NCBI RefSeq assembly: GCF_020711235.1
Contig: NZ_JAJFAV010000006.1
Location: 186,001-250,000 of the forward strand
Reading direction: 5' to 3'
DNA from: Hymenobacter sp. 15J16-1T3B
Lineage (GTDB): Bacteria > Bacteroidota > Bacteroidia > Cytophagales > Hymenobacteraceae
Length of the DNA: 64,000 bases
Part shown: positions 51,524 to 60,050 of the stretch, in pieces
Layout of the letters: the number at the start of each line of letters is the position of its first letter
Position numbering within the stretch: the first letter of the stretch is position 1
Made by a program: the position numbers and the translations under genes
Notes under the pieces: generated by a model
The model's database searches: none
Told to the model about the DNA's origin: nothing
Seen by the model: only the letters and a program-made list of their open reading frames with translations

Positions 51524-54500
51524 TTAATACCCGAAGATTTCCTTCAAAGTGAGCTGCTTGACTTCGCCGTACTTGGCTAGCTCCTTGAAGTTGAGGCGGT
51601 CCTTGGAGCCGATGACGAGCACGGTTTGGGGGCGGCCTTTCACGCGGGCTTCCTGGAACTTCTTCAGGTCAGAGAGGCTCATGTTGGCCGTCTGCTCGTA
51701 CACGTCGCGGCGCAGGTCGTAATCGAGGCCGAGGCGCTTGGCCCGCTCGTAGGCGAAGAGCACGTCGGACTTGGTGATGCGCTCGGTGGCAATGCTGTTA
51801 CGGATGCTTTGGCGGGCAATGTTGAGGTTGGCCTCGGCCATGGGCATGTCGTTGAGCAGCGTCTCCATACCGGCCATGGCCTCGGGCAGCTTATCGGCCT
51901 GGGTGCCGATGTAGCTGAGCTGGTAGTTGGAGCGGCCTGCTTTGTCGGCGTTGGCGTAGCGGGAAGTGGCGGAGTAGGCCAGGGCCTTGGACTCGCGCAG
52001 CTCCTGGAACACGATGCTGCCCATGTTGCCGCCGAAGTACTCGTTGTAGAGGCTTACCGTGGGCACCAGGGCCTTGTCGTAGGCGTCGCCGCGCGAGAGA
52101 AACAGAATTTCGGCCTGCACCATGTTGAAGTCGGTCCAGTAAACGCGGCGGTCCTTCAAGGGCAGCTCGGCGAAGTCCTTGGCGGGCGGGGTGGGAGTGA
52201 GCTGGGCGGGCGTTTTGTGCAGCGTCAGCAGCATTTCGGTGATGCCAGCGTCGGCCGAAAGGGCCACGGCAGCCGAGGCCGTGCGGCCGGTTTTATTGGC
52301 GGCCGAAATGGTAACGTTGCTAACGGAGCGCGGCCCGTAGTAGAGCACGCGGTGCTGGTACGTCTCCAGCTGCTTGATGCGGCTGATGAGCTCCTGGGGC
52401 TTGAGCGTCTTCAGCTCCTGGGCACTGACGATGTTGGTGAAGGGATTCTTCGGGCCAAACTTCACGTAGTTCAGCATGGCCTGGCTGAGGATGACGCCCT
52501 TGTTGAGCTTGGCGTCCTGGCGGTTTTTGAGCACGCCGGCCACCATGTCCTTCAGCGCCTGCGCATCGGGCGTGGGGTTGTTCAGCAGCTGCTCAAACAG
52601 CTGCAGCGCCGGCTCCATGTTCTTGTCGAGGCCGCTGAGGCTGACGAACACGCGGTCGGGGCTGCTGCTCACGTCGAAGGAGCAGCCGAGCTTGTAGAAT
52701 TCCTGCTGCAGCTGGGCGGCCGAGTACTTGCCGGTGCCCAGGTACTTGAGGTAGTCGGCAGCCAGACCCAGCTTGGGGTCGTTGTTGGTGCCGATGTCGA
52801 GCACGTAGAAGAGCGAGAACAGGTTGTTTTCCGAGTTCTTGGTGTAGTACAGCGGCAGGCCGGGCTTAAGCTCGGTTTGCTGGATGTCCTTCTTATAGTC
52901 GAGGAACACGGGCTGCAGCTCGGGCGCCTGCAGGGCCACTACTTGCTTGTAATAGTCTGAGGCGGCGTCGCGGTTCACCGGCACCGGCGTAATGGCCGGC
53001 TTGATGACCTTGGGCGTGCTGGTGTCCTTGCCGGTGCGCTTGTAGATGAGGGCGTAGCCGGGGCCGTAGTACTGGTTGGCCACGCGCATCACATCGGCCT
53101 TGGTGATGTTGCCAAAGTCCTCGAACTGCTGCAAGTAGTCTTTCCAGTCCTCGCGGGCCACGAAGGCCGACACGAAGGCGCCCGCGCGGGCCTCGTTACT
53201 CTCGTAGCTTTTGGTGCGCTGCAGCTGCTCGTTGTTGATGATGGCCGGGATGAGCCAGTCGGGGAAGTCGCCCTTCTTCACCTTGTCGAGCTGGGCCAGC
53301 AGCAGCGTCTTTACCTGGTCGAGCGTCTGGCCCTGGCGCGGCGTGCCGAAGAGCACGTGCGTGGAGTAGTCGTTGTTGAAGTCGGCGAAGCTCTGCGCTT
53401 CGAGCACGGCCTGCTTCTGGTTCAGGTTCAGGTCGATGAGGCCGGCCTGCCCGTTGGTCAAGATCTTGTCGATCATGCGCAGCACCAGTGCGTCCGGGGT
53501 CGTGGTGCCGGGAAAGCGGAAGCCTACCATCACGTTTTCGGCCTGCGGGCCTTTCACCTCCGTCACGATGGGGGCGGTAAGCGGGGCTTCCTGGGCGGGC
53601 GTGAAGGCCGGTACCGGCTTGTTTTTCAGCTTGCCGAAGTACTGGTCAATGGTGCGGATGGTCTGGTCGAAGTCCAGGTCGCCGCTCATGGCAATGGCCA
53701 TGTTGTTGGGCACGTAGTACTTGTCGAAATAGGCCTTGATGGCCGTAATCGACGGGTTCTGCAGGTGCTCGATGGTGCCGATGGTGGTCTGCGTGCCGTA
53801 CTCGTGCTTCTGGAACAGGGACCGGTTCAGGGCCTCAAACTCCTTGCTGAAGTCGTTGTCGAGGCCGCGGTTTTTCTCCTCGTACACGGCCTCCAGCTCG
53901 GTGTGGAACAGGCGCGGCACCAGCTCACCGAAGCGCTCCGCCTGCACCGAAGCCCACTGCTCCACGCGGTTAGAGGGAATGTCCTCCTGGTACACCGTCT
54001 GCTCCACCGAGGTGTAGGCGTTGGAGCCCTTGGCCCCGATGGCGCCCATCAGCTTGTCGTACTCGTTGGCCACGGCGTACTTCGCCGCCACGCCCGAAAT
54101 CGAGTCGATCTGGTGGTAGTACTTCTTGCGCAGCGCCGCATCCCGGGTGCCGCGGTACTGCTCGTACAGCGCCTCGATTTTGGCCAACTCGGGCTGCTCG
54201 GCGGCGAAGTTCTGCGCGCCCAGCCGCGAGGTGCCTTTAAACACCATGTGCTCCAGGTAGTGCGCGAGGCCGGTGGCGTCGTGCGGGTCGTTTTTGGAGC
54301 CGGCGCGCACGGCCACGTAGGTCTGAATGCGCGGGGCGTCGTCGTAGTCGGAGAGGTACACCGTCAGGCCGTTGTCCAGCGTGTAGATGCGCGTCTTGAG
54401 CGGGTCGCCCTCGACGGTGGTGTACTTGTATTCCTTGGCCTTGGGCGCCTCGGCGGCGGCAGGGGCCTGCGTGGCCGGCGCGGTGGCCGTAGCCGCCGGC

Positions 54501-54574
54501 TTGCTCGACTGGCATTGGGTGGTCAGCCCCAGCGCGGCCATGGCGGGCAGCAGGAGCAGCAAAGGTTTTTTCAC
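51524..54574 (-). CDS. Two-domain M16 family zinc peptidase
   Basis: A 1016-residue exported peptidase. It begins with an uncommon GTG start, giving MKKPLLLLLPAMAALGLTTQ and a Cys at residue 21 that may be lipidated; the frame is open further upstream but lacks a better start. The inverted zinc motif H-Y-L-E-H is at residues 105-109, with the distal Glu in the following EAVYEEKNRGLDND region. The C-terminal half is a second M16 domain without the zinc motif, the usual arrangement for pitrilysin-like proteins. It should degrade oligopeptides in the periplasm or on the surface. Confidence 0.92.
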   Translation of the reverse strand: MKKPLLLLLPAMAALGLTTQCQSSKPAATATAPATQAPAAAEAPKAKEYKYTTVEGDPLKTRIYTLDNGLTVYLSDYDDAPRIQTYVAVRAGSKNDPHDATGLAHYLEHMVFKGTSRLGAQNFAAEQPELAKIEALYEQYRGTRDAALRKKYYHQIDSISGVAAKYAVANEYDKLMGAIGAKGSNAYTSVEQTVYQEDIPSNRVEQWASVQAERFGELVPRLFHTELEAVYEEKNRGLDNDFSKEFEALNRSLFQKHEYGTQTTIGTIEHLQNPSITAIKAYFDKYYVPNNMAIAMSGDLDFDQTIRTIDQYFGKLKNKPVPAFTPAQEAPLTAPIVTEVKGPQAENVMVGFRFPGTTTPDALVLRMIDKILTNGQAGLIDLNLNQKQAVLEAQSFADFNNDYSTHVLFGTPRQGQTLDQVKTLLLAQLDKVKKGDFPDWLIPAIINNEQLQRTKSYESNEARAGAFVSAFVAREDWKDYLQQFEDFGNITKADVMRVANQYYGPGYALIYKRTGKDTSTPKVIKPAITPVPVNRDAASDYYKQVVALQAPELQPVFLDYKKDIQQTELKPGLPLYYTKNSENNLFSLFYVLDIGTNNDPKLGLAADYLKYLGTGKYSAAQLQQEFYKLGCSFDVSSSPDRVFVSLSGLDKNMEPALQLFEQLLNNPTPDAQALKDMVAGVLKNRQDAKLNKGVILSQAMLNYVKFGPKNPFTNIVSAQELKTLKPQELISRIKQLETYQHRVLYYGPRSVSNVTISAANKTGRTASAAVALSADAGITEMLLTLHKTPAQLTPTPPAKDFAELPLKDRRVYWTDFNMVQAEILFLSRGDAYDKALVPTVSLYNEYFGGNMGSIVFQELRESKALAYSATSRYANADKAGRSNYQLSYIGTQADKLPEAMAGMETLLNDMPMAEANLNIARQSIRNSIATERITKSDVLFAYERAKRLGLDYDLRRDVYEQTANMSLSDLKKFQEARVKGRPQTVLVIGSKDRLNFKELAKYGEVKQLTLKEIFGY

Positions 54575-54695
54575 GGATAGCAACGGTTCAGTAGGGACGA
54601 AGCCAAAGGTAGCTAGGCGAGAAGAACACCGGCAACGCGCCAGGAGTTGCCCGGGGGCTGTTTGCAGACGGCAGCAGTTGCTGGCAGCACTGGTA

Positions 54696-54866
54696 GTCAT
54701 TGCGAGGCGTGGCCGAAGCAATCCTTCCTCCAGCAGCAGAAACGCTTCAGTAGCTACTGCCCAAAAACGGCACCGCCCGAAACTGCAGCTACAGTTTCGG
54801 GCGGTTGGTATTGATTCGTCAGCCCGTGGTAGAGGACCGATTGCTGCGCTTCGCTCGCAACGACAG
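54696..54866. repeat. Palindromic intergenic element, ATTGCGAGG subfamily, copy G
   Basis: The left arm GTCATTGCGAGGCGTGGCC...AATCCTTCCTCCAG and right arm GACCGATTGCTGCG...CGCTCGCAACGAC enclose an inner hairpin CCGCCCGAAACTG / CAGTTTCGGGCGG. It occupies most of the 307-bp gap (54575-54881) between the M16 gene and dnaX; nothing else is supported there. Confidence 0.85.
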
Positions 54867-54881
54867 TGGGGTGAGCCGGCC

Positions 54882-56927
54882 CTAGAAATCCGTGTCCAGG
54901 CCCAGCTTCTGCTTCATGTCCAGCAGCACTGGGAATTTCTGGGCCAGGTACTCGAAGCGGTCCGAGGAGGTGTACAGGCGCATGGCGTTCTGCTCCTGAT
55001 GCGTCACTTCGGTTTGAATAGTAAGGCTTTTGTAGCCGGTGCGCTGGCGCAGGGCCATGATAAACTCCGGCTTGAACGCGTTGAATTGGTCGAGCTGCAC
55101 CGTGTTTTCCAAGTGTAGGCGGATGACGTGCTCGGCGTCGGCCTGTACTGGGCGGTTCAGGATGGTAAATTCGCTCATGCTGATTTCCTTCCTGGCCTCG
55201 GCCAGCTCGCGCCACACTTGCTGCAGGCGCTGCTGGTCGATGGTGCCGGTGACGGGCGCTGCGGCTTCCTCTTCCAGCACGGCGGCCTGGGTTTCCTGGC
55301 GCTGCGTGGCCTGGTTTTTCAGCGCCTGCAGGTTCAGCTTCGGAATGGCCAGCGGTTTGGCCTGGGGCCGGGCGCTGCCCGGGGCAGAGGCCAGCGGGTC
55401 GGGGTTAGCCACCAAGGGGCGGCTGCCCGGCTCGTGACCGGCCACGCTGGGACGGCCGGCATCCACGTGCGGCAACGTATCCACCAGCTGCCGGCGCGTC
55501 GAGGGCCGTTCCTCCACCTCGTTTTCGATGCTGGGCGTCGGGTGCAGCTCCTCCACACCGCTTTGCACCGGCACCATGGCTTCGGGCGCGGCCGGGGCGT
55601 GGGCCAGGGGCTGATTGCCCGCTACCGGCTGCGCCACGCGCGGCCCCGGAGCGGCAGGGGTGGGGGAGTTACCGTTGGTGGCCGGAGCGGCGGCGCCGTG
55701 AGAAGACGCGTAGCTGCCGGTGCCGTTTGAGCTGGTAGCGGCCGGAGCAACAGCTGCCGCGGCTACACCGTCAGTTTTTTTTTTAGCCTCGCCGTTACCG
55801 GCCGAGGCTATCATTTCCTGGGTGAGCTGCACCGCGTTGCGCAGGTAGGCCAGCTTCATGAGCATCAGCTCCACGTGCAGGCGCTGGTTTTTGGCGGCTT
55901 TGAAGTCCCGGTCGCACTGGCTCAGCAGGTTCAGGCCGGTCACCAGGAAGCTCAGCGGCGCCTGCCGGGCCTGGTCGGCGTAGCGCTGGCGCAGACCCTC
56001 CGATACTTCCAGCAGCTGCACCGTCTGCGGGTCCTTGCACACCAGCAGCCCGCGCAGGTGCTCGGCCGCGCCGATGACGAACTGGTGCAGGTCGAAGCCG
56101 TTCTGCACCACCTCGTCGAGCAGCAGCAGCGTCTGGCTCAGGTCCTGCTGCAGGCAGTAGTCGGTGAGGCGGAAATAGTACTCGTAGTCGAGTACGTGCA
56201 GGTTTTGTACCACCGCCCGGTAGCTCAGCCGATGGCCCGAGAAGGTCACCATCTGGTCGAAAATGCTCAGCGCGTCGCGCAAGCCGCCGTCGGCTTTCTG
56301 GGCAATGAGGTGCAAGGCGTCCTCTTCGGCCGTCACCTGCTCCTGGCCCGAAATGTAGTTCAGGTGCCCGACGATGTCGTCGAGCTTGATGCGGTTGAAG
56401 TCGAAGATCTGGCAGCGCGACAAAATCGTCGGAATGATCTTGTGCCGCTCGGTGGTGGCCAGGATGAAGATGGCGTAGCCCGGCGGCTCCTCCAGCGTCT
56501 TCAGAAAGGCGTTAAAGGCCGCATTCGAGAGCATGTGCACCTCGTCGATGATGTACACCTTGTAGCGGCCCTGCTGCGGGGCGTAGCGCACCTGCTCCAC
56601 CAACGAGCGAATGTCCTCCACCGAGTTGTTCGAGGCCGCGTCGAGCTCGTGCACGTTGAACGAGGCGCTCTGGTTGAAGGCGCGGCAGGAGTCGCACTCG
56701 TTGCAGGCCTCGGCCTCCGGGGTGAGGTTCGTGCAGTTGATGGTCTTGGCCAGAATGCGGGCGCAGGTGGTTTTGCCCACCCCGCGGGGGCCGCAAAACA
56801 GGAACGCCTGGGCCAAGTGGCCGGTCACAATGGCGTTCTGCAGCGTGGTGGTAACGTGCTGCTGCCCAACCACGCTGCGGAACGTGGCGGGACGGTACTT
56901 GCGGGCCGAAACGACAAAATTCTCCAT
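54882..56927 (-). CDS. dnaX: DNA polymerase III subunits gamma and tau
   Basis: A 681-residue clamp-loader subunit starting MENFVVSARKYRP. Walker A is GPRGVGKTT (residues 46-54), the zinc-binding Cys quartet lies in CTNLTPEAEACNECDSC, Walker B is YIIDEVHMLS, sensor SRC is SRCQIFDF. Residues ~1-375 are the ATPase and collar; the rest is the tau tail, with a Pro/Ala/Asn-rich linker and a C-terminal domain that binds the polymerase. Codons 382-384 form part of a run of ten adenines that could produce a short gamma form by slippage. A TATCTTTG box lies 13 bp upstream of the ATG. Confidence 0.96.
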   Translation of the reverse strand: MENFVVSARKYRPATFRSVVGQQHVTTTLQNAIVTGHLAQAFLFCGPRGVGKTTCARILAKTINCTNLTPEAEACNECDSCRAFNQSASFNVHELDAASNNSVEDIRSLVEQVRYAPQQGRYKVYIIDEVHMLSNAAFNAFLKTLEEPPGYAIFILATTERHKIIPTILSRCQIFDFNRIKLDDIVGHLNYISGQEQVTAEEDALHLIAQKADGGLRDALSIFDQMVTFSGHRLSYRAVVQNLHVLDYEYYFRLTDYCLQQDLSQTLLLLDEVVQNGFDLHQFVIGAAEHLRGLLVCKDPQTVQLLEVSEGLRQRYADQARQAPLSFLVTGLNLLSQCDRDFKAAKNQRLHVELMLMKLAYLRNAVQLTQEMIASAGNGEAKKKTDGVAAAAVAPAATSSNGTGSYASSHGAAAPATNGNSPTPAAPGPRVAQPVAGNQPLAHAPAAPEAMVPVQSGVEELHPTPSIENEVEERPSTRRQLVDTLPHVDAGRPSVAGHEPGSRPLVANPDPLASAPGSARPQAKPLAIPKLNLQALKNQATQRQETQAAVLEEEAAAPVTGTIDQQRLQQVWRELAEARKEISMSEFTILNRPVQADAEHVIRLHLENTVQLDQFNAFKPEFIMALRQRTGYKSLTIQTEVTHQEQNAMRLYTSSDRFEYLAQKFPVLLDMKQKLGLDTDF
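55775..55784 (-). promoter_or_regulatory. A10 slippery run inside dnaX, possible programmed slippage site for gamma
   Basis: On the coding strand the sequence is GCT followed by ten A then CTGACGGTG. Adding one A (or a -1 shift) gives ...AAC TGA; losing one A gives ...CTG ACG GTG TAG. Both stop within four codons, after about residue 385, at the end of the collar domain. Thermus dnaX uses a nine-A run and E. coli a heptamer for the same purpose. Confidence 0.6.
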
Positions 56928-57434
56928 AACTCCTAGCCACAAAGATACCCCTAAAAGGCGGGCCGGGAAAGGAAAGTTCGGGCGGACGCAAGCCCGGCCG
57001 TGGGCTGGTGGCCTTGCCCGCGCAGGCTGCTTTGGGGCCAGCCGGCCGCTGGTTTCTAAGCGCGGGGCTGGATTTCGCGGAAACTGCCCTCCGGCTGTCA
57101 TGCCGAGCTTGGCGGGACTTCTTGCGTGCTAGTGCTCGGTGGCGGCCTGACAATCTGATCCAGGCGCAGAACCGCTTAGCGGCCGCCGGATTGAATCCAG
57201 GCCAAACCTCTACTCAAAGCATGCTCTAAAAGGATGTGAAGCATAAACTCAACGCATGAGTTAGTAGCGAAGGGGGATAAATGATAGCAGAATGACAACT
57301 CGTGAAAGGATATGATATAATTATGTCAATTTTAGCTTGCATTATAATTCTAGTTTAGCTATATTATCCGTGGATGATCAGTAAGCCTGCTGCGGTGGCA
57401 GGTAGCTGATAGCCGGACCCTTAACCCTCGTACA
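56928..57434. other. Intergenic stretch with a one-armed repeat fragment and an AT-rich island
   Basis: There is no supported gene in this 507-bp gap. It holds the dnaX promoter, a single arm of the palindromic family (57096-57125, TGTCATGCCGAGCTTGGCGG) and, at about 57220-57380, an unusually AT-rich segment with the perfect 6+6 inverted repeat AACTCAACGCATGAGTT (57246-57262). Confidence 0.6.
56940..56947 (-). promoter_or_regulatory. Bacteroidota -7 promoter box upstream of dnaX
   Basis: TATCTTTG on the minus strand matches TAnnTTTG, 13 bp before the dnaX ATG. No convincing -33 element was found at the usual distance. Confidence 0.45.
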
Positions 57435-57953
57435 ATGACTGCAACCTCTACGCTTTCCCGCGGACTGCTGCTCGCTTACGTGTTGCTGACGATTTACTGC
57501 CTGGGCGTCGCCATTTTCACCGAATGGGCGGAGTTGCGCAGCGCCTCCGACGTCAGCTCTTACCTGAGCGCGGCTGATCTGGCCGCTTGGCAGATGGCCA
57601 GCACCGACAATACCGCTCTGCTGCTCACCGTACTGTCGGGGGTGCAAACGGCGGCCCTGCTGGCGCTGGTGTGGCTGCTGCCCGCTTCGGTGCCGCGTGG
57701 GGTACTGTGGGCCGCGCTGATCTGCCACGTGGTGGTGTGGGCCTTGGGGCTGCTGGCCCGCCTGCCCGCCGGTAGCTTCGGCGCCGCCGACCCGAGCCTA
57801 GTGGAGTTGCTGGTGCGCAGCGGCTGGGGGCGCAAGCTGGTGCTGTTGATCGAGGCGCCGCTGGCCCTCTACATGGCTTTCCGCGCGTTCTGGCCGGCTG
57901 CGGCCGGCGCCGGGCGGCCGGCGCTGCCCGGCAAAGCCCCGGCCTTGAGCTGA
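57435..57953 (+). CDS. Four-helix membrane protein of unknown function
   Basis: A 172-residue protein with about four hydrophobic segments (GLLLAYVLLTIYCLGVAIF, LLLTVLSGVQTAALLALVWL, GVLWAALICHVVVWALGLL, and LVLLIEAPLALYMAFRAF). No family is recognised with confidence; its size and helix spacing recall small DUF-type integral proteins. It follows the AT-rich island and is closed by a strong hairpin that also precedes the tmRNA. Confidence 0.65.
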   Translation: MTATSTLSRGLLLAYVLLTIYCLGVAIFTEWAELRSASDVSSYLSAADLAAWQMASTDNTALLLTVLSGVQTAALLALVWLLPASVPRGVLWAALICHVVVWALGLLARLPAGSFGAADPSLVELLVRSGWGRKLVLLIEAPLALYMAFRAFWPAAAGAGRPALPGKAPALS

Positions 57954-57962
57954 TTGTTCTCC

Positions 57963-58006
57963 CCCGGAACGGGCAAGTACGGGTAACACCTTGCCCGTTC
58001 CGGGGA
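57963..58006 (+). terminator. Strong hairpin after the membrane protein
   Basis: The 16-bp perfect stem CCCCGGAACGGGCAAG / CTTGCCCGTTCCGGGG with a 12-nt loop is followed by AAACTTTTCGG. It lies 10 bp past the stop. Confidence 0.75.
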
Positions 58007-58047
58007 AACTTTTCGGCCCTGGTTCACCGTTATTACGCTGGTTGCGC

Positions 58048-58055
58048 TACCTTCG
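58048..58055 (+). promoter_or_regulatory. Candidate -7 box of tmRNA
   Basis: TACCTTCG is one base from TAnnTTTG and lies 40 bp before the mature 5' end. The same octamer occurs at 58627-58634 before the next gene. Confidence 0.35.
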
Positions 58056-58095
58056 CAGCCCGCTCCGCTCGCCGGGGCATCGTTCTTACACATTT

Positions 58096-58464
58096 GGGGC
58101 TGACCGGAATTGACAGCTCGTGCAAGTCACGAGTAAGCGTGTCGGGAGTTGGACGAATCTCCCGCCAAAAAATCATCCGAAAAACAACTGGCGACTACTC
58201 GTACGCCATGGCTGCCTAGTCTAGGTACTAAGCACTAGCCATCATCCCGCATCCGTCTTCCTTTTCACGGGTGAGTCCGGGGTGTCGAAAGTATTAGGAT
58301 AGTCTTGGTGGCGCTGCGACGCCAAGGCGAAACTCTAGCAGATAAGGGTAACCCATAGGCCTGATGTGCGCCTCGGTTGCTTCGAAAAAACAAGCATAGC
58401 TACACACGTAGAAAGCTCGTCGTCTTCCTTGTCTGGACCAGGGTTCGACTCCCTGCAGCTCCAC
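58096..58464 (+). ncRNA. ssrA: Transfer-messenger RNA (tmRNA)
   Basis: The 5' end GGGGCTGACCGGAATTGACA and the 3' end with the T-arm GGGTTCGACTCCC and CAGCTCC pair as the tRNA-like acceptor stem (GGGGCTG with CAGCTCC). The tag frame starts at GGC (58190) and reads GDYSYAMAA, then TAG at 58217-58219; the same A-M-A-A ending is known in Cytophaga-type tags. About 370 nt long, one piece, normal for this phylum. It tags stalled proteins for ClpXP degradation and rescues ribosomes. Confidence 0.95.
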
Positions 58465-58468
58465 TGAT

Positions 58469-58505
58469 ACCCGCTCTGTATTGCACAGGGCGGGTTTTTT
58501 GTTTT
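58469..58505 (+). terminator. Rho-independent terminator after tmRNA
   Basis: The stem CCCGCTCTGT / ACAGGGCGGG with a 5-nt loop is followed by TTTTTTGTTTTT, directly after the mature 3' end. Confidence 0.88.
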
Positions 58506-58626
58506 TCGGCGCCGCGTTGCTACGCGGCGCATACAAGCCGCTCATGCGTGCGTAGTCGTAACCAAGGCTGGTGCGAGGTGACACGGCAACCGAACGAACG
58601 TTCGGGTCCAGGTTGGGGCAAATCTC

Positions 58627-58634
58627 TACCTTCG
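58627..58634 (+). promoter_or_regulatory. Candidate -7 box upstream of the PLP lyase gene
   Basis: TACCTTCG, identical to the octamer before the tmRNA and 28 bp upstream of the ATG at 58663. Confidence 0.35.
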
Positions 58635-58662
58635 TGGACTGCCATTTTCCCCTCCCACCCCC

Positions 58663-59982
58663 ATGAAAGTAAAAGAACTACGCAAGCAAGCGGAGCTCAA
58701 CGGGCGCACCCTGAAGCCTGAGAGCCTGATGATGAGCTACGGCTTCAACCCCGAGTGGAGCGAAAACGCCATCAAGTGCCCCATTTTCCAGACCTCGACC
58801 TTCGTATTCAACCGCGCCGAGGAAGGGAAGGCCTTTTTTGAACTGGCCTACGGCCTGCGCCAGCCCGCCCCCGAAGAGGAAATGGGCCTGATTTACTCGC
58901 GGCTGAACAACCCCTCGCTGGAAATTCTGGAGGACCGCCTCACCCTGTGGGACGGCGCCGAGGACGCCGCCGCGTTTGCTTCGGGCATGGCCGCCATCAG
59001 CACGTCCTTGCTGGCCCTGCTCAAGCCCGGCGACGTGGTGCTGCACGCCGAGCCGGTGTACGGCGGCACCGATTTCTTTCTCAAGAACGTGCTGCCGCGC
59101 TTCGGCATCACCGCCGAAGGCTTTTCGCCCACCCTGCCCGCCGACGAGCTGCTGGCCCGCGCAGAGGCGCTAGGGGAGAAGCTGGCCGTGCTTTACGTGG
59201 AAACGCCTGCCAACCCCACCAACCACCTCGTGGACCTGGACGCCTGCGTAGCCGCCGCCCGCCGGGCCGGCTCGGCCGAGCGGCCCTGCCGCGTGGTGGT
59301 CGATAATACCTTCCTCGGGCCGGTGTTTCAGCACCCGCTCAAGCACGGTGCCGACTTGGTTATCTACTCGGCCACGAAGTTTCTCGGCGGCCACTCCGAC
59401 CTGATTGCCGGCGCGGCCTTGGGCACCAAGGCGCTGATGAAGGAAGTACGGGCCATGCGAACCTTCATGGGCACCATGTGCGACCCGAACACCGGCTGGA
59501 TGCTCATGCGCAGCCTCGAAACGCTGAAGCTGCGCATGGAGCGCGCCGCCCACTCGGCCCAGATCATTGCCGATTGGTTGCGTGAGCATCCGCAGGTGAC
59601 GCGCACCTACTACCTCGGCCACCTCGACGACAACCCGGCCCAGCAGGACATCTACCGCCGGCAGTGCCTCTCGCCCGGCTCCATGATTTCCTTCGACATC
59701 CGCGGCGGCGAGGCCGAAGCCTTTGCCTTCCTCAACAAGCTGCAACTCATCAAGCTGGCCGTGAGCCTGGGCGGCACGGAAAGCCTGGCCGAACACCCGG
59801 CCACCATGACGCACTCCGACATCGAACCGGCCACCCAGCGCGACATGGGCATCACCAGCAGCATGGTGCGCCTGAGCATCGGCGTGGAAGACCCGCACGA
59901 CCTGATGGCCGACCTCGCCCAAGCCTTTGCCGGCGTGGAAATTCCCGTCGAGGCCGAAGCTCAGTATGACGCGGTGATTTAA
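58663..59982 (+). CDS. Cystathionine gamma-synthase / methionine gamma-lyase family PLP enzyme
   Basis: A 439-residue fold-type I enzyme of the Cys/Met metabolism family. Substrate and PLP features are seen in FQTSTFVF, IYSRLNNPSLEILEDRLT, ASGMAAISTSLLALL, and the PLP lysine in SATKFLGGHSD; SLGGTESLAEHPATMTHS is the C-terminal signature. Length is about 40 residues over most gamma-lyases, mainly through inserts near FFELAYGLRQPAPEEEM and the N-terminus. Whether it makes cystathionine or cleaves methionine cannot be judged from sequence. It stands alone and is followed by palindromic element H. Confidence 0.88.
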   Translation: MKVKELRKQAELNGRTLKPESLMMSYGFNPEWSENAIKCPIFQTSTFVFNRAEEGKAFFELAYGLRQPAPEEEMGLIYSRLNNPSLEILEDRLTLWDGAEDAAAFASGMAAISTSLLALLKPGDVVLHAEPVYGGTDFFLKNVLPRFGITAEGFSPTLPADELLARAEALGEKLAVLYVETPANPTNHLVDLDACVAAARRAGSAERPCRVVVDNTFLGPVFQHPLKHGADLVIYSATKFLGGHSDLIAGAALGTKALMKEVRAMRTFMGTMCDPNTGWMLMRSLETLKLRMERAAHSAQIIADWLREHPQVTRTYYLGHLDDNPAQQDIYRRQCLSPGSMISFDIRGGEAEAFAFLNKLQLIKLAVSLGGTESLAEHPATMTHSDIEPATQRDMGITSSMVRLSIGVEDPHDLMADLAQAFAGVEIPVEAEAQYDAVI

Positions 59983-60050
59983 GCGTGCTGGCAAAGCAAT
60001 AGTGGCTGCCCTAGCCGCTATTGCCAGGAAAGGCTACGCCTCACCCCATC

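Noticed and set aside
58504-58626. Possible SAM riboswitch before the cystathionine/methionine PLP gene (CGGCAACC and GGTTGGGGCAAAT segments).
   Set aside because: The 5' half of the aptamer (the CTTATC-type P1/P2 part and GAGGGA loop) is missing, and a better promoter box lies downstream of the supposed aptamer.
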